64,000 nt of DNA, taken from the NCBI GenBank assembly GCA_014529385.2, contig CM043968.1:125883518-125947517 (forward strand), read 5' to 3'. Shown here one piece after another: positions 9,671 to 20,704 of the stretch. This DNA comes from Adiantum capillus-veneris (Eukaryota; Streptophyta; Polypodiopsida; Polypodiales; Pteridaceae). The notes under the pieces are model-generated. The model made no database searches. It was not told the origin of the DNA and was given only the letters and a program-made list of their open reading frames with translations. The position numbers were made by a program, and so were the translations under genes. Every line of letters begins with the position of its first letter. Within the stretch, counting starts at the first letter, position 1.

Positions 9671-11019
9671 CCCTTTGTAGGCATTTCAGTCTCCGAAGTC
9701 GTCTCTTGGTGTTGGAGTTGATTTTCCTCGATCTTTCTCCTCAAGAGTTGCATCCTGAGCTTATTTCAGGTGTTGGGAAGTCGTCTATCTGGTGGGACTC
9801 GACTTTGGTTCCTTCTTTTCCACCTTTAGTCATTTGGTTTCCCGAAAGCGTATTTTCACCATTGGTAAGTGAAACGGCTTTCTCTTGGGTTTTGCTTGTC
9901 CACATGTGTCATTGATGGCTATTTGAAGCTGCTTGTGAAGTTTCATGGCAATCGGTCGTCCATTTTGGCCGTTATGCCAAAATGACGCTTTGTGTGTCTG
10001 CCGCCAAATCAGTTGTTTTGACCCACTTTTGGTGGTCCAAACCTGGAGATACTCCATGGTTGCATTGTCCTTGATGTTGTTAAGCTTCTTGTGAAGTTTT
10101 GTGTCGTTTCGACAACTTTTTTCTGTTTGCCGTATAAGGTTTCCAGTTTCTGAAACCTTAAAGGTTGTATAAGGCTTAATCAAACTGATATGATTATTGA
10201 AAAAGCAATGTAGAATTGTCCGACCATGGCAAATATTGGTATTTTTGGAATCTTAAGCACAGCAACCCTCGGGCTAGAAATTTTCAGAATTGAATTCCGA
10301 TAAAAATTGGCATAGTTATGACCCCTGGAAGTTTACACTGTGAATTGAGTAAAATAGGTAAAATTGAAGGGTTGCAGTAATCATTTAAGCATAGACTTTA
10401 TTAAAGGTCTCCCATCTATTTACAAGATATTTACCAATTAAGCAAAAATCGGTCAAATTATAGCAAAATTGACATTTTAAAAGCTGGCAGGTAATGGGAG
10501 GGTCATCACTGACCTGCCAGGGACTCATTTAGCAGCAGGGGTCGTTTTCTGACTTGCTGGGGGCTGCTTGAACTTCAAGCAACTGCCTTTTTCAGCCGGT
10601 GAGAGCTTATGAGTGCTAGAAAACTATAAATAGGACCCCTAGCTTCACATTTTTACACAAACTCGGAGCCTTGCTACTCTCTCTCTCATCTAGAGAGAAC
10701 ACTACACAGAAATCATTAGAGTTTAATCTCTAATTGATTAACCCTAACGGTAATTAACCTAATCCTTCTTAATTAGCAAGGTTAGATTAAGATAAATTGT
10801 TAATAAATCAAAGATTAGGCCTATGCATGCTCCTTAAACCTCTTTAAATTAAATAATCTCTGCTGATTATTGTAATTAAGCTTAATAATATTAAGCTAAT
10901 TAATTATCCTATCATATTATGGCTGAAATTAGCCAAATTAACCATGAATTAATGATAAATATATTAATTAAGCTTAGATTAAGATGAGGTAATTATCAGA
11001 GTTGCATTAGACAGTCATT
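9671..11019. other. Unassigned retroelement-like DNA
   Basis: No coding signal that I trust. Phrases such as TTTGGCCGTTATGCCAAAATG recall retroelement leaders. A plus-strand TATA box at 10625 suggests part of this is an LTR promoter of a plus-strand element, but no LTR pair is visible. Confidence 0.4.
10625..10632 (+). promoter_or_regulatory. Candidate TATA box
   Basis: TATAAATA in the context AACTATAAATAGGACCCC, followed about 50 bp on by a CT-rich stretch (CTCTCTCTCTCATC) as seen in plant retroelement R regions. There is no independent support for transcription. Confidence 0.35.
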
Positions 11020-13035
11020 AAGCTAGGAAAATTATCCTATAATTTTCTGAGTAATTTTCCTAATTAATTAGGCAGAATTACTTTGTTTTTTGAGCTATTT
11101 AAATAGGGGAAATTAGTAAATTGATTTCAATTGCTATAATATATTTATTAGTGGTTAATTGGGTGTTAAGGAACCCATGATAATTAAAAAAATCTCAGAT
11201 AATGAATCTAGCTAATTAATTAGGTAGAATTACTCTGTTTTTTTACCAATTTAAAAAAAGGAAATTAGTAAATTGATTTCAATTGTTGAAATACATTTAT
11301 CAGTGGTTAATTAGGTGTTAAGAAACTTGTGATAATTAGGAGAAGCTTAGATAATTAATCTAGCTAATTAATTAGGCATAATTACTGTGTTTTTTGAACA
11401 ATTTTAATAGGGGAAATTAGTAAATGGAATTAGAATGCTTCCATATAATTATCAGTAGTTAATTAGGTGGTCAATAACCCATGATAACTAGGAGAAGTTC
11501 AAAAAGTTAATTTAGATAATTATTTTAGCTAGAATATCCTATTTTTTTTAGCAATTTTAATAGGGAAAATTAGTAAATGGAATTCAAATGCTTCCATATA
11601 ATTATCAGTGGTTAATCAGGTGTTCAATAACCCGTGATAATTAGGAGAAGTTCAGAAAGTTAATTTAGCTAATTATTTTAGCTAAAATACCCTGCTTTTT
11701 GAGCAATTTTAATAGGAAAATTAGTAAATGGAATTGAAATGCTTCCATATAATTATCATTGGTAATTAAGTGTTCAATTACCCGTGATAATTAGGAGAAA
11801 ATCAGAAAGTTAATTTAGCTAATTATTTTAGCTAAAATACCCTGATTTTTAAACAATTTTAATAGGGAAAATTAGTAAATGGAATTCAAATGCTTTCATA
11901 TAAATATCAGTGGTTATTTAAGTGTTCAAGTACCTGTGATAATTAGGATAAGTTCAGAAAGTTAATTCAGCTAATTACTTTAGCTAAAATACTCTGTTTT
12001 TTGAGACATTTTAATAGGGAAAATTAGTAAAAGGAATTTAAACACTTCCATATAATTATCAATGGTTAATTAGGTGTTCAAAAACCAGTGATCATTAGGA
12101 TAAGCCCAGAACATTAATCTAGCTAATTACTTAAGGAGAATTACTCTATTGTTTGGACAATTTAAATAAGGGAAATTATTAAATAGGTTCAAATTGAATT
12201 GAGTTATTTATTGTAGATTAATTAAAAGTTAGAAAACCCGTGATAATTATTCCAAGGTTAGGAAAGTAGTATAGATATTTATTTAAGTCAAATTATACTA
12301 TTTCTAGTTAAAAAGTAAAGGGGGAAATTAGTAAATCATGTGATATAATTACATGCTATTTTTTAGAGCTTTATTATAGGGTCAAGAGGCCGTGATAATT
12401 ATGACAAGGTTAGAAAAGTAGTATAGATATTTATTTAAGTCAAATTATACTATTTCTAGCTAAAAGGTAAACGGGGAAATTAGTAAATCATGTGTTATAA
12501 TTACATGCTATTTATCAGAGCTGTATTATAGGGTCAAGAGGCCGTGATAATTATGCCAAGGTTAGCAAAGTAGTATAGATATTTATTTAAGTCAAATTAT
12601 ATTGTTTTTAGCTAAAAAGTAAAGGGGGAAATTAGTAAATCATGTGCTATAATTACATGCTATTTTTTAGAGCTGTATTATAGAGTCAAGAGGCTGTGAT
12701 AATTATGCAAAGGTTAGAAAAGTAGTATAGATATTTATCCAAGACAAATTATACTATTTTTAACTAAAAAGTAAAGGAGGAAATTAGTAAATCATGTGCT
12801 ATAATTATATGCTATTTATTAGATTTGTATTATAAGGTCAAGAGGCCGTGATAATTATGCCATGGTTAGAAAAGTAGTATAGATATTTATCTAAGTCAAA
12901 TTATCCAAATTCTAGCTAAAAATTGAAGATGAAAATTATATAATTAAGTTATTAAATAATAAGATAATTACCAGAGGTCAAAAATATCCTTATCTACTTG
13001 TGGTAATTATACCATAGTTAATTGATGAGATTAGA
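11020..13035. repeat. Tandem array, about 13 units of ~152 bp
   Basis: An AT-rich unit recurs with a marker (GTGATAATTA or variant) at about 11177, 11329, 11481, 11633, 11783, 11936, 12086, 12239, 12391, 12543, 12694, 12847 and 13000, so the spacing is 150-153 bp throughout. Other shared words are TTTTAATAGGGAAAATTAG and TTAATTTAGCTAATTA. There are two subtypes: units before about 12.2 kb and units after (with GTCAAGAGGCCGTGATAATT). No ORF crosses it. Confidence 0.9.
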
Positions 13036-13466
13036 AATTATAATTGACCAAAAGTCCTATTTTTAGCCAATGATTAATTAAAATAAATAGACCTTGTGGT
13101 CAAAAGTTTTTAGGAAAATTATAGTAAGTGTAAACCTATAATATCAAGTTGAGGAAATGAAATATTTAAGAGAAATCAAATACAATAAATATTAAACCCA
13201 AATAAAGTAGATTATTAGCTTAAAAGTTGATGGGAAAATTAGGAAAAAGATATAGAAAATTATAAGAAAGTTAGGAGAGCTTAGAAAACCCTTAGGGAAG
13301 CGGTGGAAAAAGTTATCATGCCTATAAGAAATTACTAGGTCAAGAATTTATCAATTAAGACTATAAATTTAACCTTGGATGGGTTATGGTGGAATACAAA
13401 GGTTAAGTCTAGATTTTGAATTATTTACCTAATGATTAGACGTCCTTTTAATAAGGATAAGAAGTT

Positions 13467-13592
13467 ATGGCACCAAAAAGAACCCGAGCAAATCCTACAT
13501 CCGATGATGAGGATGTAGCTCCAAAACAAACTAGAGCGTCGCACGACGACGAAGCCGGGCCTAGTAGTAGGCCTACGGAGAAGAGTCTTTAG
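13467..13592 (+). pseudogene. Short Gag-like N-terminus, uncertain
   Basis: ATG at 13467 opens 41 codons (MAPKRTRANPTSDDEDVAPK) before a TAG at 13590-13592. The frame then continues 19 codons (ATVQQQMENQSQVGVPLFN) to TAA. The basic/acidic start resembles Ty3/gypsy Gag N-termini, and the position after a repeat-rich leader fits, but no capsid or zinc-knuckle sequence follows. It may be the remnant of a large non-autonomous element. Confidence 0.3.
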
Positions 13593-15756
13593 GCGACAGT
13601 GCAGCAGCAGATGGAAAATCAATCCCAGGTGGGTGTCCCATTATTCAATTAAGTCTTTAATTAGTTTAAGTTCTTTTATAAGTTAGCATTGCATACGTAA
13701 GAAGGATAAATTGGCTGAAATCGGAAGGTAACTTCCAACGTGCATTTGTTTATAATGTAGGAAAGAATTGTTTGGGTTAAAACTGGTTGAATTAGGAAAG
13801 ATATGTTTGATCATCCTTAAGACAGCTTGTCTCAAGACACCTCCGACTCCTTGATATAAATTGATGATAATAATTGGCTTTCTAGCCACGGTTAAGTCGG
13901 TTACCCCCATGAACGATGAGTTTCTACTCCGTGTCATGTCTTGATGTTTCTACATAAGTTAGGATACCGTTTTTATCCTAGGGGAGCCGCCCGGTTGTAT
14001 GGGCAACTGGTTTGGTGTATGGGCACCCGGAACCTTGGGTGGGGGTTTATCCACTCCGGATTTGAATAAGGAATGGGTGTCGTTTTTCACCCTTAGGTGG
14101 TCTTGAGACAAGAAGGATACTAGTCATGGTTATTATGGATAATGTTTTGATTGACAGTACCCTGTCTTAAGTTTAAAGATGTCTGTTTGCTAAAAGAATG
14201 CTTTCAATGCTATCTTCAAGGAATTACCGTGATGGAACGTTAAAAGAAACCATTATTTTAAATGTTAAAACAATGTGATAATAAGATAAACGAATCTTGT
14301 GTGAGTGCGGGGTGGTAAGTGGGGATTGACTAAGGTTGTCAATCATGGACGGATGGACCTGATTAGTCAAGTAACTATCCATCCCTACGCACTAAAACGT
14401 TTAGAAAACTTCTTCACTTGGAAGAGGAGTCCACCAGCGGCTGTGCCCTCACATCTGTTAGGGGGAAAAAAGCGTTGGTTGAGGATACCTTAGCCCAATT
14501 GTGGCAGTTATAGGGCCGAAATAGTTTTTTGGACTTTTAATACGTTGTCCCGTTTCCGTTGCGAGACAGGACTAGGTCTTCTTCTAAGGCTATAGACCCA
14601 AGCCATTGTCAATGGTAAAGGTCTATTCCTTGGATTTTTCTTGTTTAGAGACTCTGATTTTTATTAGACCTAGAGACCTGTCAAAGATCCCATCCCGATC
14701 TCGGTATAGGCGGGTTGGGGACCTTACATGCCGCTTGCAGACTCTATTGACCTAGGGTTTTTCCAGTTGGTCTTTCTCGTACTTTGAGAGTTAGGAACTC
14801 ATCTTCTACACTAGGGTAAGCCACCCATTGGTTCTTGCATGGTTTGGTTAGGCGGTTGTGCCTCTACCTAGCATTCTACCCATTTCCCCGTCTGCTCTTG
14901 TTTCTTTGTTTTGGTTAGTTTTCGCAACAAAAGTTAGTGGTAAGCATCAAAAGCTTATGGCAACGAGTCTACCTCTCATATCTAGAGTCGTCTGAGCTCT
15001 CGTAGTAGTCATAGAAGGCTGTAGAAGGTCGGATGCTCCTGTGTGCTCTTTCCTCTCTCCAAGTGGGTAATAGTGCAAATGAACTTGTAAGTGAAGTCAA
15101 AAATACTTAACTTTGGACTTCCCGGCTCACTTGTTACCAAATTTGACATGTGCTCCTATCTCATCGTGAAATGCACTTTAGGATTTGAAATTTCTCAATT
15201 TGGACTCCGTTTGACCTGTTTCTGAGAAATCTGTCCACTTTGCCAAAATTCTGTCATTTTGGGCTTTCCGCAACTTTTTCCGAATTGTACCCAATTTTTA
15301 CCATGGGTTGCCCTTGTCATTAGGATCATCACCATCTATTCTTTTCTTTTTTCTGATTTTGTTTCACCTGCTTTTTTATTTTTCTTTTACTTTTATTAAG
15401 AAAATCCTAAAAAATAAAGAAAAATAGCAAATTGAAGCCAAAAATTTCCAAAAATACACAATAATTAGCTGGTAGCCCTGTGTATGTGTATATGCACTTA
15501 TTTGTGGTTTCTCGGCTTGGATTACTACTTTTTTTCACTTATTGGCTCCAAAAACACACATATTTAGTCGTATTTACAAACTTAGAGACTCAAATTCATC
15601 ATTTGATCTCTTATTATTGCAAAACAAAGTATATAAGGGCATATATATTATCAATATCCGCAATCAAACATAAAAAATTCGAAATCATGTAAGACACTGC
15701 CCTTGTAATATCATTTTCTTTGTCCTTATTGCTTGTAGTTCCTGTATACCTATATA
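13593..15756. other. Unassigned DNA, LTR- or UTR-like
   Basis: No coding sequence recognised. Phrases such as GCCGCCCGGTTGTATGGGCA followed by GGTGTATGGGCACCCGG, and CTCGGTATAGGCGGGTTGGG, look like a retroelement LTR or internal non-coding region, but I find no second copy in the window. Confidence 0.35.
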
Positions 15757-15770
15757 CCTCCCCCCCTCCT
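15757..15770 (-). promoter_or_regulatory. Candidate polypurine tract downstream of element A pol
   Basis: Plus-strand CCTCCCCCCCTCCT-like run, giving a minus-strand AGGAGGGGGGAGG tract. It is about 280 bp past the end of the element A pol tail, like the extra tract seen after pol in element B. No matching 3' LTR start follows, so it may not be the priming tract of the 3' LTR. Confidence 0.35.
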
Positions 15771-16045
15771 ATTCTGAGTCCTCCCCGACGACTATGAAGA
15801 GTCTAAGGGTGAAGCATTGTATTTGTTGTGGTCATGCTTGGTCAATTCAATTGTAGAGCGATGAAATAGCAATATTTCCAATAATGTCGCTCTTTGTTTG
15901 ATTGTCAGGTTTTTAGGCAATATTTGGGTTGTTTATAGCACTTTTGCAGTAGAATCAGTATCTGGATTCTTCTTTACATTGTTATCCTTTTTGATAATCC
16001 AAATCTGCTTCCGGTTTCCTGTGCTTGCCACAATTTTTTTGCTAT

Positions 16046-16490
16046 TCAAATTTGCTTGACTTTAGGTTGTGATGTCTCTGTCCTTGAGTACTTAGGATTC
16101 TCTGTTGATTGTACTGAAGGGAGTTTCTGTTTACAAATCTTTGGAATCCAAATTTCCTTGCTATGGCTTTGTGTTGTCATCAACTTCTTTGGAATCCAGA
16201 TCTGTTTCACTGAATTTTGATTGTTTGAAATCACTTTGTTGTCTGGTGTTGAAGACTTTGTTTTCCACCTTTGTTCTCTCTGGCACAACCTTCTTTGGCC
16301 TCCATACCAACTTTGAGTCTATCTTTATCCAAGGTTGAGCTGTGCTTTTATTTTCTGTCTTCTTTACCCATTTCTGAGAGTTCTTCATTGAGGAGCATTC
16401 CTATTTTGTAGAACTGGCTTTTGGTTGCCATTGCTCCTTCTTAATCTCTTTAGGTCGTTTACCCTTGTCATTGGATTCTTCGGCTTGCAC
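16046..16490 (-). pseudogene. Element A pol C-terminal tail with W-x-P-K motifs
   Basis: Low-complexity, Lys/Gln/Ser-rich reading frames follow the second protease-like domain and carry a repeated short motif: EQWQPKAS, QKWVKK, KLVWRPKK, QIWIPKKL, EIWIPKIC. Comparable motifs (KWVPKAS, LVWVPKKE; QIWVPKTS) occupy the same place in elements B and C. Frames are broken by stops. Function unknown. Confidence 0.5.
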
Positions 16491-17195
16491 CTATACGGTT
16501 GCTTTGGAGAACGGAATTGATTGACTTTCCTCCTCATATTTGATGTTAATTGAATTAGAGCTCCAATTAATCATCGCATTGTACAGTTTTTGCCATGGTT
16601 GTCCTAGCAACAACGGATGTTGCGTAGCTTTGTCTTCAACCACATAAAACATATGTGGATACACATATTGATTTATCTGTACGTGCAGTACTGTGCATCT
16701 GATTGCTTTAATTGAGTGTTTTGAATAACTCTTCAACTCCTGTTTGGTAGTTTGCAGCTTAGTGTCATGTTTCAATTGCTTGTACAAACTGACTGAAAGC
16801 GGGTTAGCTTGTGCTCTTGAATCCAATAGTGCTCTGGCTTTAACCTGGTTTGTGCCCACTTTGACCTCGATGATGGTTTCTACTTTGTCTTCACCCATTT
16901 CAAAAACACTGACTACGTTTATTCGTAAGGCTCCTTCATTACGTTGTCTATGACGCAGTAGTCTTCTTTTCTCCATTCTTTCTTTTGCTTCCGCTTGCGT
17001 TTCCTCAACAATCTTTTTCTTTTTCTGAAGTCGCAGCTTATCTTGATGTATTTTGAGAAGCATCTCTTGGGTTAGTGGCAAATGATACTTCTTCAATCTG
17101 CATCCACTAATCCAGTTTGGCATTTCTTCTCCGTCTAATGTAGCAAGCTTGACGGCCCCACTTGGTGATAGATCTTTAATCACAAGAGGTCCCAT
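16491..17195 (-). pseudogene. Element A integrase C-terminus plus second retropepsin-like domain
   Basis: 234 codons. Residues 1-45 (MGPLVIKDLSPSGAVKLATL, GCRLKKYHLPL) match the C-terminal part of Tat-like integrases. A Lys/Gln/Glu-rich coiled stretch follows (about 50-85). Residues 100-230 look like a retropepsin: RALLDSRAQANPLSVSLYKQ at the active-site position, then HPLLLGQPWQKLYNAMINW, the hydrophobic-hydrophobic-G-x-PW block near the end of such domains. The catalytic glycine of DSG is Arg here (DSR), so this copy is probably inactive. It is downstream of the integrase, separate from the normal protease at about 21.5 kb. The domain call is by motif shape. Confidence 0.65.
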
Positions 17196-18374
17196 CCCTC
17201 GCTTTTTAAGTTTTTTTGCATGCTATTTTAGAGTGTATACTAGGACAAAGTCCCCAATCTTAAACTCTTTAGTTCGCACATGCTTATCAAAGAACTCTTT
17301 TTGTCGCCTTTTTTGAGCGTAGATTGAAGCCACGGCTTTTAAACAAAGCTCATCTAGCTTTTCAAGGTCGTTCTTATGGATGTTTTATATGCTACCCTAT
17401 ACGCCCATAATGTCGAATTTAATTTTTGGTCCCAATCAGTTCGCGACTCAGATACAATCTTTGTAAGGACCGTGCATATGGTATTGTTCATCACTTCAAC
17501 TTGTCCATTGGCTTGTGGATGATATGGAGCTAATTTGCGATGTATTACCATGAATTCGTCTAGAAGGATCTCTATCACTTCCTTTATGAAGTGTGTGCCT
17601 CGATCACTCACAATTTCTATTGGTAATCCATATCGTACAAAGACGTATTCATACAGAAATTGTGTCGTGGTCCTGGCATCTGCTTTTTGAGTTGCTTTTG
17701 TCTCAACTCACTTTGTTAGATAGTCCGTCGCCACAATGATGTATTGTGCATGAGTCCTGTATGCAGGAGGTGAGATATGTCCAACATAATCAATCCCCCA
17801 TTTTGCAAAGGCTCTTGCTCCCATCATTGGCCTGAGTGGCATATCATCTCTTTTAAGTGGTACTTTTGTCCGCTGACAGTCATCACATCGTTTTACGTAT
17901 TCCGCAGTGTCCATGTGTAATGTCGGCCACCATATTCCTGCAGCTAAGACAATTTTTGTTATCTTATCACCTGAGAAATGGCCTCCACCTACTCCTTCAT
18001 GAGCTTGCTTATCATATACTCTGACTCCGATGCACATATCCTAAGCTGGTTGTCCTTTCCTCTCTTATAGAGTTGATTTCCTAAAGCTAATCTTGCGCTT
18101 CTGTCTATACAGCTCTCTGACGCGCTTTTGAGGTTCCCTCTGGAAAAGTTCTATTTGTGAGATATTCAACAATATATTGACTCCATTCAGGAGCGATCAT
18201 TATCTGATACAATGTTGAATACTCAGCTGGCGGTTTTGACGAACATGTAATACATAATGTGATATATTCATGTACACTCTCTTTCATTTCCGGCCAGTAG
18301 ACTCCTAGTTGTAACAGATTCCTGTACTTGTTCCTTCTTGAACAACAAAATGCACATTCCTGAACATGTGCTTC
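17196..18374 (-). pseudogene. Element A integrase with two H2C2 modules
   Basis: First zinc-binding module at 18374-18240: EAHVQECAFCC (first His decayed), VYWPEMKESVHEYITLCITC. Second, canonical module at 18004-17873: HEGVGGGHFSGD, GIWWPTLHMDTAEYVKRCDDCQ. The core follows with WGIDYVGHI and IVATDYLTK. The second catalytic block is MSDRGTHFI (Asp) and YHPQANGQVE (Glu) near 17610-17510. Stops and a frameshift separate the pieces (for example between 17708 and 17611). The canonical DDE order is complete even though the frame is broken. Confidence 0.75.
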
Positions 18375-18998
18375 TAGCAAATATATGTCATATTCTTCAG
18401 GATTGATGCATAACCTTAGAATGTTATCGATTCCTAAGTGATACAACCTTCCTGCAATCAACTGAAGATTTTTGGATTGCTGAATAGTAACTTGTTTCTG
18501 GTTGTATTCTTTTCTATCAAACTCTCCTCCATAGGTTAATAGACTAACAACATCCTGAGGCCACTTTGGTATCATTTCTATGTTGAATAAGTACGCATCT
18601 GGCATGTCGTCATATACACCTATAGGGTCTTCTCCATTCGTCAACCTTGAAAGGTGATCAGCTCTGAGATGTGTCTTTCCTTTCTTTACTACTACCGTGA
18701 AGTCAAATTCTAATAAGATGATGAACCATCTCACTATCCGTCATGTATTGCATGGTTTGTTCACTAGGTAGAGCAAGGCTTAATGATCTGTGAAAAACAC
18801 AAACTTATTGGCTAGAAGATAATGCCGAAATTTCTTCACAGCATAAATCATTCCTAATCCCTCTCGGTCTGTTGTTGTGTAATTCCTTTCAGCATTGTTG
18901 AGCTGTCGACTAGCATAGCAGATTGGAAAATCCATGTTTCCTTCTTCTGGCTGAGCCAGGATGCATCTTATTGCATACGCCGAAGCATCTATATGCAC
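18375..18998 (-). pseudogene. Element A RNase H
   Basis: MHIDASAYAIRCILAQPEEG, YASRQLNNAERNYTTTDREG, FRHYLLANKFVFFTDH and RADHLSRL are the expected Ty3/gypsy RNase H blocks, with Asp/Glu/Asp at the usual places. A stop codon lies after FFTDH and another just before RWFIILLEFDFTVVVKK. It removes RNA from the RNA:DNA hybrid during reverse transcription. Confidence 0.8.
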
Positions 18999-20704
18999 AT
19001 GGAATATCTTCTCCCAATCTGGTGATTCAAGACTGGAGCAGTAATGAGTGCCTCTTTCAGTTTCTTGAAGGATTCCTCACACTCCTCTGTCCATTCGAAA
19101 TTCACTATTAGCATGTACAGTGGTTGGCCTATTATAGCGTACATGTAAATGAATCGTCTATAATATCCACAATGTCCCATAAAACTCTGCACTTGTTTCG
19201 CGTTGGTTGGTCTAGGCATATCCACTATTACTTTTATCTTTTCCATATCCGTGGATATTCCGTTATGTGAGACAATATGTCTCAGAATTTTTCCTTGTCG
19301 GACCATAAACACACACTTCTCAGGATTGAGACAAATGCGATATGTCCTACATTTCTCGAATACCTTTCTTAGGTGTTCTAGATGCTTATCTCTCAGAAGA
19401 GAGTGTACACACAAATCATCCATGTATATTTCTAGAAACAACCTCAAGTACTCTTTGAAAGCATGCGTCATCAGCCTTTGGAATGTTGTAGGAGCATTAG
19501 TTAACCCAAACGGCATAACTCGATACGCATAAATTCCCCACTCCATTGTAAAAGTTGTTTTGTGTCGATCCCCTGGCGCAATGGCAAGCTGATTATATCG
19601 TGAAAATCCATCTAGAAAGGAATACACTCTTTTCCCCGATACATGTTCTAGAACATGATCAGTTATCGGCAAGGGATAATTGTCCCTGATTGTCGCAGCA
19701 TTTACTTTCTTCTAATTGACACACACTCGAAGTTTCCCATTTTTCTTAGGCACTACCGCAATCGGAGATACCCAGTCCGTGTGTTCAATCTCATACATGA
19801 ATTCAGCTTCCATTAGCTTGTCTATTTCTTCTTTGATTCGCTTAGCAAACGTGTCATTATACGTGTACGGTCTCTCTCTGCTAGGCTTAGCGTCTTGTTT
19901 CAATGGAATAGTGTGTTGGCATATTGATGGATCGACTCCTTTCAAGTCCTTGTACGACCATGCAAACACGTCCCTGTATTCTCTGAGAAGACTCAAAAGT
20001 CTATCTTCTTCTTCTGGAGACAAATTTGTAGCTATGTATACCGGTCTTGCTTCCTCTCCTGGAGCTGCTAAATCAACCTTTTTAGCATCCTCCGGTCCAT
20101 CATAGGATTCGTTCTCCTTTCTTTCTCTGATAGGCTGGGTTAATATCACCTTCCTATCCTCTATCGTAAATTTCTTGTAGTGAGAGGGAACATCCATGTT
20201 TCCCTTGATATTGGCGTTTTCGTCCTCACCACTCTCGATTTCAGTCGTCCAAACTTCTTTCAGAGTTTTTTTTAACTCTCTGTACTTATTTCGGCGTTCT
20301 AATTTGGACTCTTTGTTTTCCTTGTTTCTCATGTTCTTTTCTGCTTTATCTGTTTCGGTTTTCGTTTCACTGGGTTGAACTCGATTTCTTGAGCTTCGTT
20401 TGTCTTTCCTTGAGCTCGTTTCCACATTTCCTCTGATTCTTCCAGAAATATCGTCCTTGACACAATCTTCCGCCTTTACTAGCATTAGGAATTGGTTTTT
20501 CCCTCTTATCCTAGGCATCAGATTGTTTCTAACCCCTTTCGTTTTTCTCTTTTCTCTGTAGCGTGTCTGGCGTTTTTCAGTCTGATTTGGGAAGTCGTAG
20601 AATCTGACATCCTTTATGGTTTCCTCGTTCTCGCTTGATTTGTATGTGGACTCATTGTCAGCTTCATTTTCCCACTCTGGATGATCCGGAATGTCGTGAA
20701 ACAT
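18989..20704 (-). pseudogene. Element A reverse transcriptase and upstream linker
   Basis: After a charged linker (20704 to about 20080), the RT reads DVFAWSYKDLKGVDPSICQH, WVSPIAVVPKKNGKLRVCVN, a TAG stop (near 19712), then KKVNAATIRDNYPLP, SFLDGFSRYNQLAIAPGDRH, RVMPFGLTNAPTTFQRLM, the catalytic IYMDDLCVHS and NPEKCVFMVRQGKILRHIVS. The YMDDLCVHS box differs from the YVDDM (Tat) and FMDDFSV (Athila) forms I know. The TAG sits where element B has Leu (CMDLKKVN). Confidence 0.85.

Noticed and set aside
11020-13035. Considered a CRISPR-like or minisatellite regulatory array
   Set aside because: The whole 152-bp unit repeats with no repeat/spacer alternation, and the context is eukaryotic transposon DNA.
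15757-15770. Polypurine tract as proof of an element A 3' LTR at about 15.7 kb
   Set aside because: The sequence to its left does not begin with TGTTGAGCGG or match the element A LTR, so I kept it only as a candidate tract.
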